Assembly (NCBI GenBank): GCA_964367905.1
Contig: CAYIZP010000007.1
Location: 1 to 64,000 of the forward strand
Reading direction: 5' to 3'
DNA length: 64,000 bases
From: CAUPWF01 sp964367905
GTDB lineage: Bacteria > Bacillota > Clostridia > Lachnospirales > Lachnospiraceae
The first letter of the stretch is position 1; each line of letters begins with the position of its first letter. Below the pieces are notes generated by a model, which ran no database searches, had not been told where the DNA came from, and saw nothing but the letters and a program-made list of their open reading frames with translations. Below, one piece after another: positions 56,832 to 64,000 of the stretch. The position numbers and the translations under genes were made by a program.

Positions 56832-57593
56832 CTATTTTACTTGTTCCATTACTACCTCAATAAATCCAACTACATTTTCTATCCGTTGCGTATTTACTAA
56901 AACCCCCATCAAGATTTCATCTTCTCTAAATTCATAAGACTCTAACAGTGCCGACTCTTCGGGAACATATAGCCCCACTGGAATCGGCTCTTCCATCTCC
57001 TCATAAGGCACTGGTTCCATCAATTGTGCTAGACGCTCCTCATCTATCTCCACTCCATCCATTGCCTCGTCTACCGCCTTCATTGTAGCGTTATCTACAT
57101 AATAAAGGTAAGGTTCCCACGCGGTCAACTGCTCTGATGATAAAATTTCTCTCAAATCCATATAGGAATTATCGTATACAATGTCATTGTATGTGGTAAA
57201 ATCCGTTACTACAACATCCAACTCCGCTGCCGCAATCAAAGTCACTAGTTTTTGTTGCGCTGTCATAGAATCAGACGGGCTAGACGCATCCATGATAAGG
57301 GAAGTCTCAAAGATAACACTCTCATCATTTAAGTTGATTTCTTCTTGCTCTATATACAATTGATTGAAGGCATTCTCTTCACTCGTATCCGTATATCCAT
57401 TGATAAACAACCCATGAAGTGCCGTATCCTTTTTTGTTGCATAGGTATAGATAAGACTTATGACAATTGCGAGTACAACCAAAACTCCCACTACATGAAT
57501 GGTGTAATAATTAAAAAACCATTGTATCTTCTTTCCTAGTGGAGCGTTCTTAAGCTCTTCTCGCTCTTTCTTAAATTCATCCATTACTGCCAT
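56832..57593 (-). CDS. Membrane-anchored protein of unknown function
   Basis: The 253-residue protein has a cytoplasmic N-terminus of about 30 residues, one membrane helix at about 33-52 (VVGVLVVLAIVISLIYTYAT), then an acidic outer domain. ELDVVVTDFTTYNDIVYDNSY resembles the ligand-cleft segment of periplasmic-binding-like proteins. It lies 36 bp before pfk paralogue 2 and 40 bp after the FAD oxidoreductase gene, on the same strand, so co-transcription is possible. Similar proteins are common in Lachnospiraceae near sugar genes; function unknown. Confidence 0.6.
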   Translation of the reverse strand: MAVMDEFKKEREELKNAPLGKKIQWFFNYYTIHVVGVLVVLAIVISLIYTYATKKDTALHGLFINGYTDTSEENAFNQLYIEQEEINLNDESVIFETSLIMDASSPSDSMTAQQKLVTLIAAAELDVVVTDFTTYNDIVYDNSYMDLREILSSEQLTAWEPYLYYVDNATMKAVDEAMDGVEIDEERLAQLMEPVPYEEMEEPIPVGLYVPEESALLESYEFREDEILMGVLVNTQRIENVVGFIEVVMEQVK

Positions 57594-57633
57594 ATCAATA
57601 ACCCTACCTTCCCTTAATTAACGACTGGATTCT

Positions 57634-59868
57634 CTATTGAACATCAATATCGTATATTCCAAATCTCTCATCGCCATTTGTAGCCAACAACTCTATCTTC
57701 AACTTTGAATACGACTTTGGCTCTATGTCTATGTAATTTTTCCTCTGGTAGTTTCCGCGTACTTCTCTCGCCAATTCCCAAGTCCCGTCCACCATACCAT
57801 AGATGTTGTAGTCTCTTATCACTTGCTCCCACACGTTACTCTCGTACACATGCTCCATGGTATCATAATCGAAATCATCGCATAAATTGTCAAACGTAAA
57901 ATCCACTCTAGACACGGAAGTAGGCTCTGCAAATTCAATCATAACCTCTGGCTTCTCATCCTTCAAGTCTGCCAACCAGATATTTGGCTTTCCATAGTTA
58001 CGGATATATCCGTTATTGATGTTGCTGCCATCGTAAATATCTGTCGGATACTCAAATACTGGTAACAAATCCGTCTTCTTCCATAGATAAGGCTTTGATT
58101 CTAAGGTTGCAATATCGATAAATGTATCATCATCGTTCACCTTCTCCTCCAATAAACGGAATCCATTGACCAACAGTTCCGCCACCTCTAAGCTTACCTT
58201 TTCATTTGTTTGGAACAAAACAAATAGATTATCCCCAAAATCATAGGAAGAAAAGTCAATCTTAATCGCTTCAAATTTCTCTCCCGCTTTCAATGGAATC
58301 TCTAGTTTCCCAAGAGCAATCTCTGGTCCATAATTCTCCACCTTCGCTGGCTTGAATATCTCACAAACTAAAACTGTATCCTCATCTGCCTTTGCAAATA
58401 AATTAATTTCCGTGTTCTCTTTCGCTGTCGGGAATACAAATCCCTTCAATTCGTTGATTGGCATACCGACATTCGTATGGTCAATCATACCATTAAAATG
58501 TGAAGAAGTCGTGATTTTTGCTTTTGTAATTGCAGATTCTGCCTTTTTCTTGCCGACAATACCTTGATCTCTCTTCTGCAACTCTTGTTGTAATTCTTCC
58601 ATATATTCTGACGCAACCTTTGCTGGCGTCGCCTTGTATTTTTTGCATAGGGTTGCTGCTGTCGCACAAGCTTGACCCAACAACGATAAAGTCGACATCA
58701 ACCTCGTCGTGCCTGATGCCACATGAGATACTGATAGACATCTACTTGCCACCATGAGATTGTCTAAACCTTTTACACAACAACTGCGAAATGGAATCTG
58801 ATAGATTCCACGAAGATAAAAATGTCGGTTAACCATATCGTCATCAAAAAATCCACCTGCTGCATGAAGGTCAATTGACCACCCGCCATATCCAACTGCA
58901 TCGTCAAAATCTGTTTGGAATGCAACATCTTGCTCTTTTAAAATGTACTCTCCAACCAATCTTCTAGACTCTCTTTTTCCCGCAACTGGACTGATATATT
59001 CTAGGTCAAATTGCTTTGCATCATACTCTGACTGGTTCTTAATATAATCCCAGATATTATAGACTAACTTGCTATGATCTTCCATAATGTCTTCATTTTC
59101 CGACATCTGGTCTCTCCCAGCCCCTGTTTCATAATACCACTGATAACGATAGCCATCGTATCTTGCATCTTTGGGGATACGATCTGGAATCTCTCTAAAA
59201 TCTAAAGTTTTCTTAAAATCCTCTTTCAACTCCTCGGCAAATTCCGGTAATTGATACGGCATATCTCTATGAAAATCCTTCGAATAGAATGAAAGTGAAC
59301 TCAATAATACTCCATTGTCTTCCTCATCTGGAGCGATGTTTTCATTCCACTTCGATTTCGCCTCACGCCCATACATATAGTCCGCACCTGCCAAGTATCC
59401 GATCGTTCCATCTCCAGTGTCGTCAATAAACGTATCCCCTATAAAGGTATAACGCTTCTCAGATCCATTCTGTGACCCTTCCACACTCACAATCTTCCCA
59501 CCATCCATATTCACGGTGTCGATATATGTATTAAGGTATACATGACAGTTTTTCTCACGACGCAAAGCATCTACAAGCACTGTATGCCATAGGTATACAT
59601 TCCCTTGCGGATTTCTGTATCGATTCTCAATCAAAAGTTCCCCTATAATTCCACTTTCTCTGGAATATAAGTTAAACTCCGATGTTCCCGTTGCACCGCA
59701 CACGTGGACACGAATTTCTGGGCTAGCATTCCCCCCTAATACACCACGGTTGTTAATCAATGCCGTCTTGAGACCGGAACGTGCTGCCTGAATCGCTGCA
59801 CAGATGCCCGACATACCAGCCCCACATACTACAAGGTCAAAACTTTGCTCAATCGTTTGAAATTTCAT
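57634..59868 (-). CDS. FAD-dependent oxidoreductase with C-terminal discoidin-like domain
   Basis: The 744-residue protein has an N-terminal FAD-binding motif VVCGAGMSGICAAIQAARSG (residues 13-32), GGNASPEIRVHVCG near 46 and DDTGDGTIGYLAGADYMYG near 150, as in the FAD_oxidored family. Residues about 470-744 are beta-rich and contain segments such as NIWLADLKDEKPEVMIEFAE and DGTWELAREVRG, resembling a carbohydrate-binding discoidin domain. Such enzymes occur in polysaccharide-use loci and probably oxidise a sugar derivative. The Gfo/Idh/MocA and GH42 genes nearby support a sugar role. Substrate unknown. Confidence 0.8.
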   Translation of the reverse strand: MKFQTIEQSFDLVVCGAGMSGICAAIQAARSGLKTALINNRGVLGGNASPEIRVHVCGATGTSEFNLYSRESGIIGELLIENRYRNPQGNVYLWHTVLVDALRREKNCHVYLNTYIDTVNMDGGKIVSVEGSQNGSEKRYTFIGDTFIDDTGDGTIGYLAGADYMYGREAKSKWNENIAPDEEDNGVLLSSLSFYSKDFHRDMPYQLPEFAEELKEDFKKTLDFREIPDRIPKDARYDGYRYQWYYETGAGRDQMSENEDIMEDHSKLVYNIWDYIKNQSEYDAKQFDLEYISPVAGKRESRRLVGEYILKEQDVAFQTDFDDAVGYGGWSIDLHAAGGFFDDDMVNRHFYLRGIYQIPFRSCCVKGLDNLMVASRCLSVSHVASGTTRLMSTLSLLGQACATAATLCKKYKATPAKVASEYMEELQQELQKRDQGIVGKKKAESAITKAKITTSSHFNGMIDHTNVGMPINELKGFVFPTAKENTEINLFAKADEDTVLVCEIFKPAKVENYGPEIALGKLEIPLKAGEKFEAIKIDFSSYDFGDNLFVLFQTNEKVSLEVAELLVNGFRLLEEKVNDDDTFIDIATLESKPYLWKKTDLLPVFEYPTDIYDGSNINNGYIRNYGKPNIWLADLKDEKPEVMIEFAEPTSVSRVDFTFDNLCDDFDYDTMEHVYESNVWEQVIRDYNIYGMVDGTWELAREVRGNYQRKNYIDIEPKSYSKLKIELLATNGDERFGIYDIDVQ

Positions 59869-60000
59869 AAACTTTTACCTTCCCTTTGTTATATTTTTTC
59901 TACCTCTATATTTTTACCACCTTACTATAACATTCGTGAAGTTTCTATACCATGCAGTATTTTTATATTTCTTGATGTATTTTAGGATTTTCACCGTTCA

Positions 60001-60369
60001 TTAGTCTAGCACGTAACGACTAATTGCCTTGCCAATTTCCACCACATCACTTCTACCTGTGAACTCGAATTTAATGGCACCCAAAGTACTGAACCATAAT
60101 TGCAATTCGCTATCGATATCTAATGTTCCTGATGTTTCAATGGAATATACTTGGATTTTTGCATACGGTAGTGACGTGTAGTCTCTCTTCTTTCCAGTAA
60201 CACCTTGTACATTGACCGCGATTACTCTCTTATTTGTAAATGCCACATGGTCTCGTACTGTCTTGTAACAACTAATAAGATGCTCTCCGTCTATCAGAAG
60301 TTCATCGATTCCTTTTACCTCGTCTGTTTGTCTTAGTTTTAAAAATTTGCTGTTCTCGAAATCAATCAT
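60001..60369 (-). CDS. PH domain-containing protein
   Basis: The protein has about 122 residues. It has the bacterial PH-domain pattern with GIDELLIDGEHLISCYKTVR then DHVAFTNKRVIAVNVQGVTG, and a second half DYTSLPYAKIQVYSIETSG with a helix at the C-terminus. Related small proteins are uncharacterised. ATG 60369 is chosen because GGAAGGGAG precedes it; a longer in-frame start would lie upstream of that site. It is a single gene; the 323 bp between it and the next gene start hold only AT-rich DNA with no gene I can support. Confidence 0.78.
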   Translation of the reverse strand: MIDFENSKFLKLRQTDEVKGIDELLIDGEHLISCYKTVRDHVAFTNKRVIAVNVQGVTGKKRDYTSLPYAKIQVYSIETSGTLDIDSELQLWFSTLGAIKFEFTGRSDVVEIGKAISRYVLD

Positions 60370-60692
60370 GATTTTCTCCCTTCCGTCCTTTTGACTTAAA
60401 ATTATAGTTGATACTATCATACCATATTTTTTCTTTTTTTGTTTAAAACTTTCTCATATCACATCTATAACCCTGTTCTCTTTGAAAATTTGTATAGACA
60501 TTTTCTCAATATTTTGTTAAAATGCTAAAAAGCAAGCAAGTTCTAATAAAATCAATTATTTTCTCACACAATAGCGTGTCATTAATAATTCTGTCAATTA
60601 ATAACAATCCAGTAAAACAATACCATTTAAACAGCCATTTGTATCTTTACAATATCCCCGTAAACAATTATACTTAAGAAAGAAGGAATCGC

Positions 60693-61796
60693 ATGAATAA
60701 ACCAAAAACTTATGAAGAATTAATGCAGTGTGTACCAGCAGATGTGCAGGAAGAATTCCACCAAATAGAACAAGGAGAACGGCTACCAGACTTAGGGTTG
60801 GATGTTGTATTTAAAAAAGTATTCGATCCAGATATTCACAAGGATAGAATTGAAAAGTTATTAACACTGATCTATCGAGAAGAGTTTGAAGTTCGTACTT
60901 CACTTAAGCAACAAATACCAAAGGCAACGGTATTCTCAAAAGATACCATCCATGATGTAGTAGCAAGACTTGCAACTGGTGGTATGGCCAACCTAGAAAT
61001 GCAAGTACTAGCACAGGAGTTTATTGTAGAACGAATGGATATTTATGCATCGGATATGATTCTGTTACAGTATGCCATAAGTGAAAGAGAGAAAAAGACA
61101 GATTTTAGTTATATTGATGTACAACCCTCCTACTTGGTAGTATTTATGAAGAAAAGTCCCAAAATATTCAAGGATTCTTCAGAATTCATTCACTTCAAGA
61201 AAAGCGTAACAGACACCGGAATCGAGTTAAATCAACTAGCGTGTATCGTATACATTGAATTAGAAAAATGTTTGAAGTATGTGAAATCCAATGGATACGA
61301 CAGCAAAAACAAGGAACTATGGAAATGGTTGATTATGTTAGCCGATGTAAATGATGATGACGTGAAACAGTTAGTAGTAGAGGATCCAGCAAAAGCAGAG
61401 ATTATTAATGAGTTATATGGAATATCTAAAAGTAAGGAGGAATTAATGGCGATGTTAAGTGAAAAGTATGCCGCAGCAACACGTTCAAGTGAAATGGTGT
61501 ATGCAAAACGCGAAGCAATGCGTGAGGGTAGACGTGAGGGCAGACGTGAGGGAAGACGTGAGGGTGAAACAATAGGAAAATATGAAATATTAATCGAACA
61601 AATTATGAAGAACCATCGGGAATTTTCTGCTGAAGTTGCATCCAAAGTTTTTGTTTGTGATAGAGCAATTGTAGATGAAGTATATCGTTTGCTCGATACA
61701 CAAGCAGGGAGCATTAGTGTAGACGAAATAAGACAGAAACTTATTGAGGGGAAATTTATAGAAATACCAACTTTTGAAACAGAATGTTCAAATTAA
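60693..61796 (+). CDS. Rpn family recombination-promoting nuclease / PD-(D/E)xK transposase-like protein
   Basis: The 367-residue protein has an N-terminal nuclease-like domain at about 35-260. PDLGLDVVFKKVFDP matches the conserved FKxxF start of the family, and DVVARLATGGMANLEMQVLA carries the D-x(n)-E-x-Q catalytic pattern. The C-terminus contains REGRREGRREGRREGE, encoded by four 12-bp tandem units, followed by a helical tail. These proteins are often called transposases but behave as nucleases linked to recombination or phage defence. No terminal repeats flank the gene. AGAAGGA precedes the ATG. Confidence 0.85.
   Translation: MNKPKTYEELMQCVPADVQEEFHQIEQGERLPDLGLDVVFKKVFDPDIHKDRIEKLLTLIYREEFEVRTSLKQQIPKATVFSKDTIHDVVARLATGGMANLEMQVLAQEFIVERMDIYASDMILLQYAISEREKKTDFSYIDVQPSYLVVFMKKSPKIFKDSSEFIHFKKSVTDTGIELNQLACIVYIELEKCLKYVKSNGYDSKNKELWKWLIMLADVNDDDVKQLVVEDPAKAEIINELYGISKSKEELMAMLSEKYAAATRSSEMVYAKREAMREGRREGRREGRREGETIGKYEILIEQIMKNHREFSAEVASKVFVCDRAIVDEVYRLLDTQAGSISVDEIRQKLIEGKFIEIPTFETECSN
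61521..61568 (+). repeat. Four 12-bp tandem repeats within the Rpn-like gene
   Basis: CGTGAGGGTAGA and three close variants lie at 61521, 61533, 61545 and 61557. Each encodes REGR (the last REGE), so a change in copy number keeps the frame. Such in-frame repeats are common in this family and can vary between strains by slippage. Confidence 0.85.
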
Positions 61797-61814
61797 AATA
61801 ATGAATAATAACCT

Positions 61815-61850
61815 TGGATGTAGTAAACTGTGTGCTCTTTACTACATCCA
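61815..61850. terminator. Bidirectional hairpin between Rpn-like and Gfo/Idh/MocA genes
   Basis: A 13-bp stem (TGGATGTAGTAAA at 61815-61827 with its complement at 61838-61850) has a 10-base loop. It lies between the convergent genes ending at 61796 and 61863. The stem ends in AAA/TTT toward the loop, and a TTTTTC run follows a few bases later. Confidence 0.65.
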
Positions 61851-61862
61851 TAAGTTTTTCTA

Positions 61863-62882
61863 CTATACCGCTAACATCTCCATCACTTCAAGAACGTGTA
61901 ATCCTTGTCTACCACTAGCTTTTAGATTTCTTCGTCCTTCCACAATGCAAACCGCCATATCTGAGACTCCCATTCCACGTAGATTCCCTCTATCTGGAGA
62001 AATCAATGGTACTTGTTCAAATTCTTTATCTCCTTCACATTTGACCCAAACTTCTCCTCCGAATCCATTTGGATCTGGTACCAACATACTCCCCTTCGTT
62101 CCATGTACCTCTATATTTTCTGCCTTACTTCCCCACACGTCATTGCTTGTCACGATATTCGCTATCGCTCCGCATTTAAACCTTAACAGACCATACACAT
62201 TTGTAGGAACTTCAACCGGGATTTTCTTCCCGTATTTTGGTTGACTTGTAATCATTCTTTCTGTAAATGCTTTGTTGGACATCCCTTGAACATCTTCTAT
62301 CTCTCCCATCATCGCTACCAACGCAGTTAGATAGTAAGGCCCCATATCAAACATCGGCCCTCCGCCTTTTTCATAAAAGAACTCTGGATTCGGGTGCCAA
62401 TTCTCATGCCCATGGTTTTGCAGAAAAGCACTTGCTCCTACAAGCTCTCCAATCATTCCGCTTTCTATGACATGAATTGCAGTCTGAATTCCCGTTCCTA
62501 GGAACGTGTCTGGTGCAACTCCTAGTAACAATTCCTTTTCTTCTGCTAGTCGAACCAATTCTCTTCCATCTTCTGCTGTCAGAGCCAAAGGCTTCTCTAC
62601 ATAAACATGTTTTCCATTCATAAGTGCATCCCTACAGATTCTATGGTGATTCTGTGGGTTTGTAATATTTAATATAATTTCAACTTGCTCATTCTTCATC
62701 ATTTCATCGTAGGAAAATACATTCGCCACTCCATATTCATCTGCTTTTTTTCTTGCTTTTCTTTCATCTCGACTACATACTGCATAGACCTCAGTATTTG
62801 AAAATATCCCAGATAGGTTCTTCAAATAAATATCGCAAATATCCCCCAATCCAATCACGCCAATCTTTACTTTTCTATCCAT
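61863..62882 (-). CDS. Gfo/Idh/MocA family oxidoreductase
   Basis: The 339-residue protein has an N-terminal Rossmann fold with GVIGLGDICDIYLKNL (residues 8-23), the cofactor-site EKPLAL near residue 95, and a C-terminal domain with GGGPMFDMGPYYLTALVAMM near 170. Members oxidise or reduce sugars, inositols or related compounds with NAD(P). It lies 13 bp after the GH42 gene in one operon, so it may act on a product of that hydrolase. Substrate unknown. Confidence 0.92.
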   Translation of the reverse strand: MDRKVKIGVIGLGDICDIYLKNLSGIFSNTEVYAVCSRDERKARKKADEYGVANVFSYDEMMKNEQVEIILNITNPQNHHRICRDALMNGKHVYVEKPLALTAEDGRELVRLAEEKELLLGVAPDTFLGTGIQTAIHVIESGMIGELVGASAFLQNHGHENWHPNPEFFYEKGGGPMFDMGPYYLTALVAMMGEIEDVQGMSNKAFTERMITSQPKYGKKIPVEVPTNVYGLLRFKCGAIANIVTSNDVWGSKAENIEVHGTKGSMLVPDPNGFGGEVWVKCEGDKEFEQVPLISPDRGNLRGMGVSDMAVCIVEGRRNLKASGRQGLHVLEVMEMLAV

Positions 62883-62895
62883 TTACCTTCTCCCT

Positions 62896-64000
62896 CTATT
62901 TCAATAATAAGCGATACACCTTCGTTTCAAATTCTTTTAAAACAATTTCACCAATTGTCACTTCTCCTGTATCGCAATCTATCATATTCTCTCTCAATTG
63001 TATGATCGACTCATGATGTGCGTAGTTTAATACGATAAAATACTTTACTCCATCTTTTTCTCTCACAACCAATTCGCACTCTTCTGGGAGGTTTATGTAT
63101 AATCCATATGGCTCATTTACTTCAATGTACTGCAACAGCATTGTAACCATCTCCCTTTCGAACGTGCTAGCCACATAGATTATCTTACCAAGTTTCACCT
63201 CTCGCTCCGTCATAGCAGTTTCACCACTATAATAATTATTACAATAGCGTGCCAATACCTTTACATCCTGTTTTTGTATCTCTAAAATATCATTGAATAC
63301 TGGCATATTCATCTTTGTTCCATTCCACTCGGCAGTAACCGTTTCATCATAAGGCCCCACAAAGGTGTAGTCTGTCACACCGACCCCTGCTAGTTCCCTT
63401 AATAATCCAGGTGCTTGCATCATCGGAAACTTCCCAGTCTCATCTTTCAGACCTGTTCTGCATCCCAAAATGAGGACTCCGCCTTGCTCTACATATTGCG
63501 TGAGCAATTCTACCCTCTCCTTTGTCAAAATCATGGCATGTGGATAAAACAAGACCTTATATTTCGTCAGTTCCTCTAAACTCACCTTATCCCACAGATA
63601 TATATAATCCAGCGGTGCGTGTGCCAACTGTGACGCTACCGATATTTCGCGCATACTCGGCTTATCAAAACGCGAGTGCCAAGAATCAACATCACAATCT
63701 AGTACATTATCGTAATCTTTTACATACCCTATTTCTGCTGCAAACTTTGTATTCGCTATATCTTCTATTTTATGAATTCTCTCTGCTAATTTCTTGATTT
63801 CCTGAACTTTTCTATTGTCCCGATTGTCATAATCCAAAATTCCATGCCAATAGATTTCCGAACCCATTGGACAAGTTCTCCATCGAAAAAAACTGATAAA
63901 ATCCGCACCATGAGCAATACTCTGCATCGCCCATAGCATCATCTGCCCTGGTTTCGGAGCTGGCGACTCCATCCTCATGCTACTCCCATGAGCACCAACT
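62896..64000 (-). CDS. GH42 beta-galactosidase, C-terminal part (5' end beyond the window)
   Basis: The frame is open to the window edge, so this is the last 368 or so residues of a larger protein. KPGQMMLWAMQSIAHGADFI and FFRWRTCPMGSE match the end of the GH42 catalytic barrel. A flavodoxin-like trimerisation domain follows (YKVLFYPHAMILTKERVELL, YVEQGGVLILGCRTG), then a C-terminal beta domain. GH42 enzymes release galactose or related sugars from oligosaccharides. The catalytic nucleophile and acid residues would lie partly outside the window. First visible gene of an operon with the Gfo/Idh/MocA gene. Confidence 0.9.
   Translation of the reverse strand, partial: VGAHGSSMRMESPAPKPGQMMLWAMQSIAHGADFISFFRWRTCPMGSEIYWHGILDYDNRDNRKVQEIKKLAERIHKIEDIANTKFAAEIGYVKDYDNVLDCDVDSWHSRFDKPSMREISVASQLAHAPLDYIYLWDKVSLEELTKYKVLFYPHAMILTKERVELLTQYVEQGGVLILGCRTGLKDETGKFPMMQAPGLLRELAGVGVTDYTFVGPYDETVTAEWNGTKMNMPVFNDILEIQKQDVKVLARYCNNYYSGETAMTEREVKLGKIIYVASTFEREMVTMLLQYIEVNEPYGLYINLPEECELVVREKDGVKYFIVLNYAHHESIIQLRENMIDCDTGEVTIGEIVLKEFETKVYRLLLK

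Noticed and set aside
60370..60692. Intergenic region of about 320 bp searched for RNA or small genes
   Set aside because: Very AT-rich with no stable structure, motif or frame that I could support; it probably contains only two divergent promoters.
61521..61568. Possible CRISPR-like array
   Set aside because: The 12-bp units are contiguous with no spacers and encode in-frame REGR repeats.
60693..61796. Complete insertion sequence carrying the Rpn-like gene
   Set aside because: No terminal inverted repeats or target duplication were found around the gene, so it is listed as a gene and not as a mobile element.

Overview
The window looks like chromosomal DNA from a low-GC, Gram-positive anaerobe of the Clostridia, most likely Lachnospiraceae or a close relative. 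The evidence is strong AAGGAGG-type ribosome binding sites, the rpsF-ssb-rpsR block with a DUF951 gene upstream, two pyrophosphate-type phosphofructokinases, a class B sortase, a Csp-like subtilase, and ferredoxin and HD-GYP proteins typical of clostridia. No rRNA, tRNA, CRISPR array or complete insertion sequence was seen. This placement rests on gene content only.

Positions 1-20,000 are accessory and visibly rearranged. A MarR / UvrA-like / dihydrofolate-reductase-like cassette (5-3404) is followed by gene fragments and a lipoprotein, then an alkylation-repair operon (alkA-like, alkD-like, adaA; 4407-6365) that ends in a broken DUF1848 gene. A second operon (monooxygenase-like, ogt, intact DUF1848; 14584-16439) has the same Ada-box-like promoter element with identical spacing, so the two probably form one Ada regulon. 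Between them lie a ferredoxin gene with a well-placed activator palindrome, a PAS/HD-GYP/PAS protein, regulator-dehydrogenase pairs (HxlR-SDR, TetR-SDR), and a three-gene unit of an ECF sigma factor, an RsgI-type anti-sigma factor with an Asn-Pro self-cleavage motif, and a small secreted protein with calcium-loop-like repeats. Small MarR units (TSCPD-MarR, MarR-MATE) follow. Two leftover 3' ends of SDR genes mark old recombination.

Positions 20,000-33,000 hold metabolic and transport genes: an MFS transporter, pdxS-pdxT with a divergent PdxR/MocR regulator, a cation diffusion facilitator, a third SDR, a ThiD/PdxK-type kinase, and an ECF sigma / zinc-finger anti-sigma / ABC transporter operon with a recognisable ECF-type promoter.

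Positions 33,000-48,600 are mostly housekeeping: CapA, lipid kinase, prephenate dehydrogenase, M23 peptidase, rpsR-ssb-rpsF, DUF951, sortase B, NudC, aminopeptidase P, udp-deoB-deoC, a subtilase and a phosphofructokinase. Two copies of an exactly 187-bp MITE-like element, in opposite orientation and each with a 3-bp target duplication, lie at 32,918 and 40,816.

Positions 48,656-55,490 carry a compact Tad/type-IV-pilus-like operon: an ATPase, a double inner-membrane platform protein, three tiny pilin-like proteins (35, 56 and 62 residues), two TadE/DUF4320-like proteins and a large secreted InlB-repeat protein. It starts from a consensus promoter and is flanked on both sides by phosphofructokinase paralogues. 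The right end (56,800-64,000) holds a FAD-dependent oxidoreductase, a Gfo/Idh/MocA dehydrogenase and a truncated GH42 beta-galactosidase, which suggests a sugar-degradation locus, plus an Rpn-type nuclease and a PH-domain protein.
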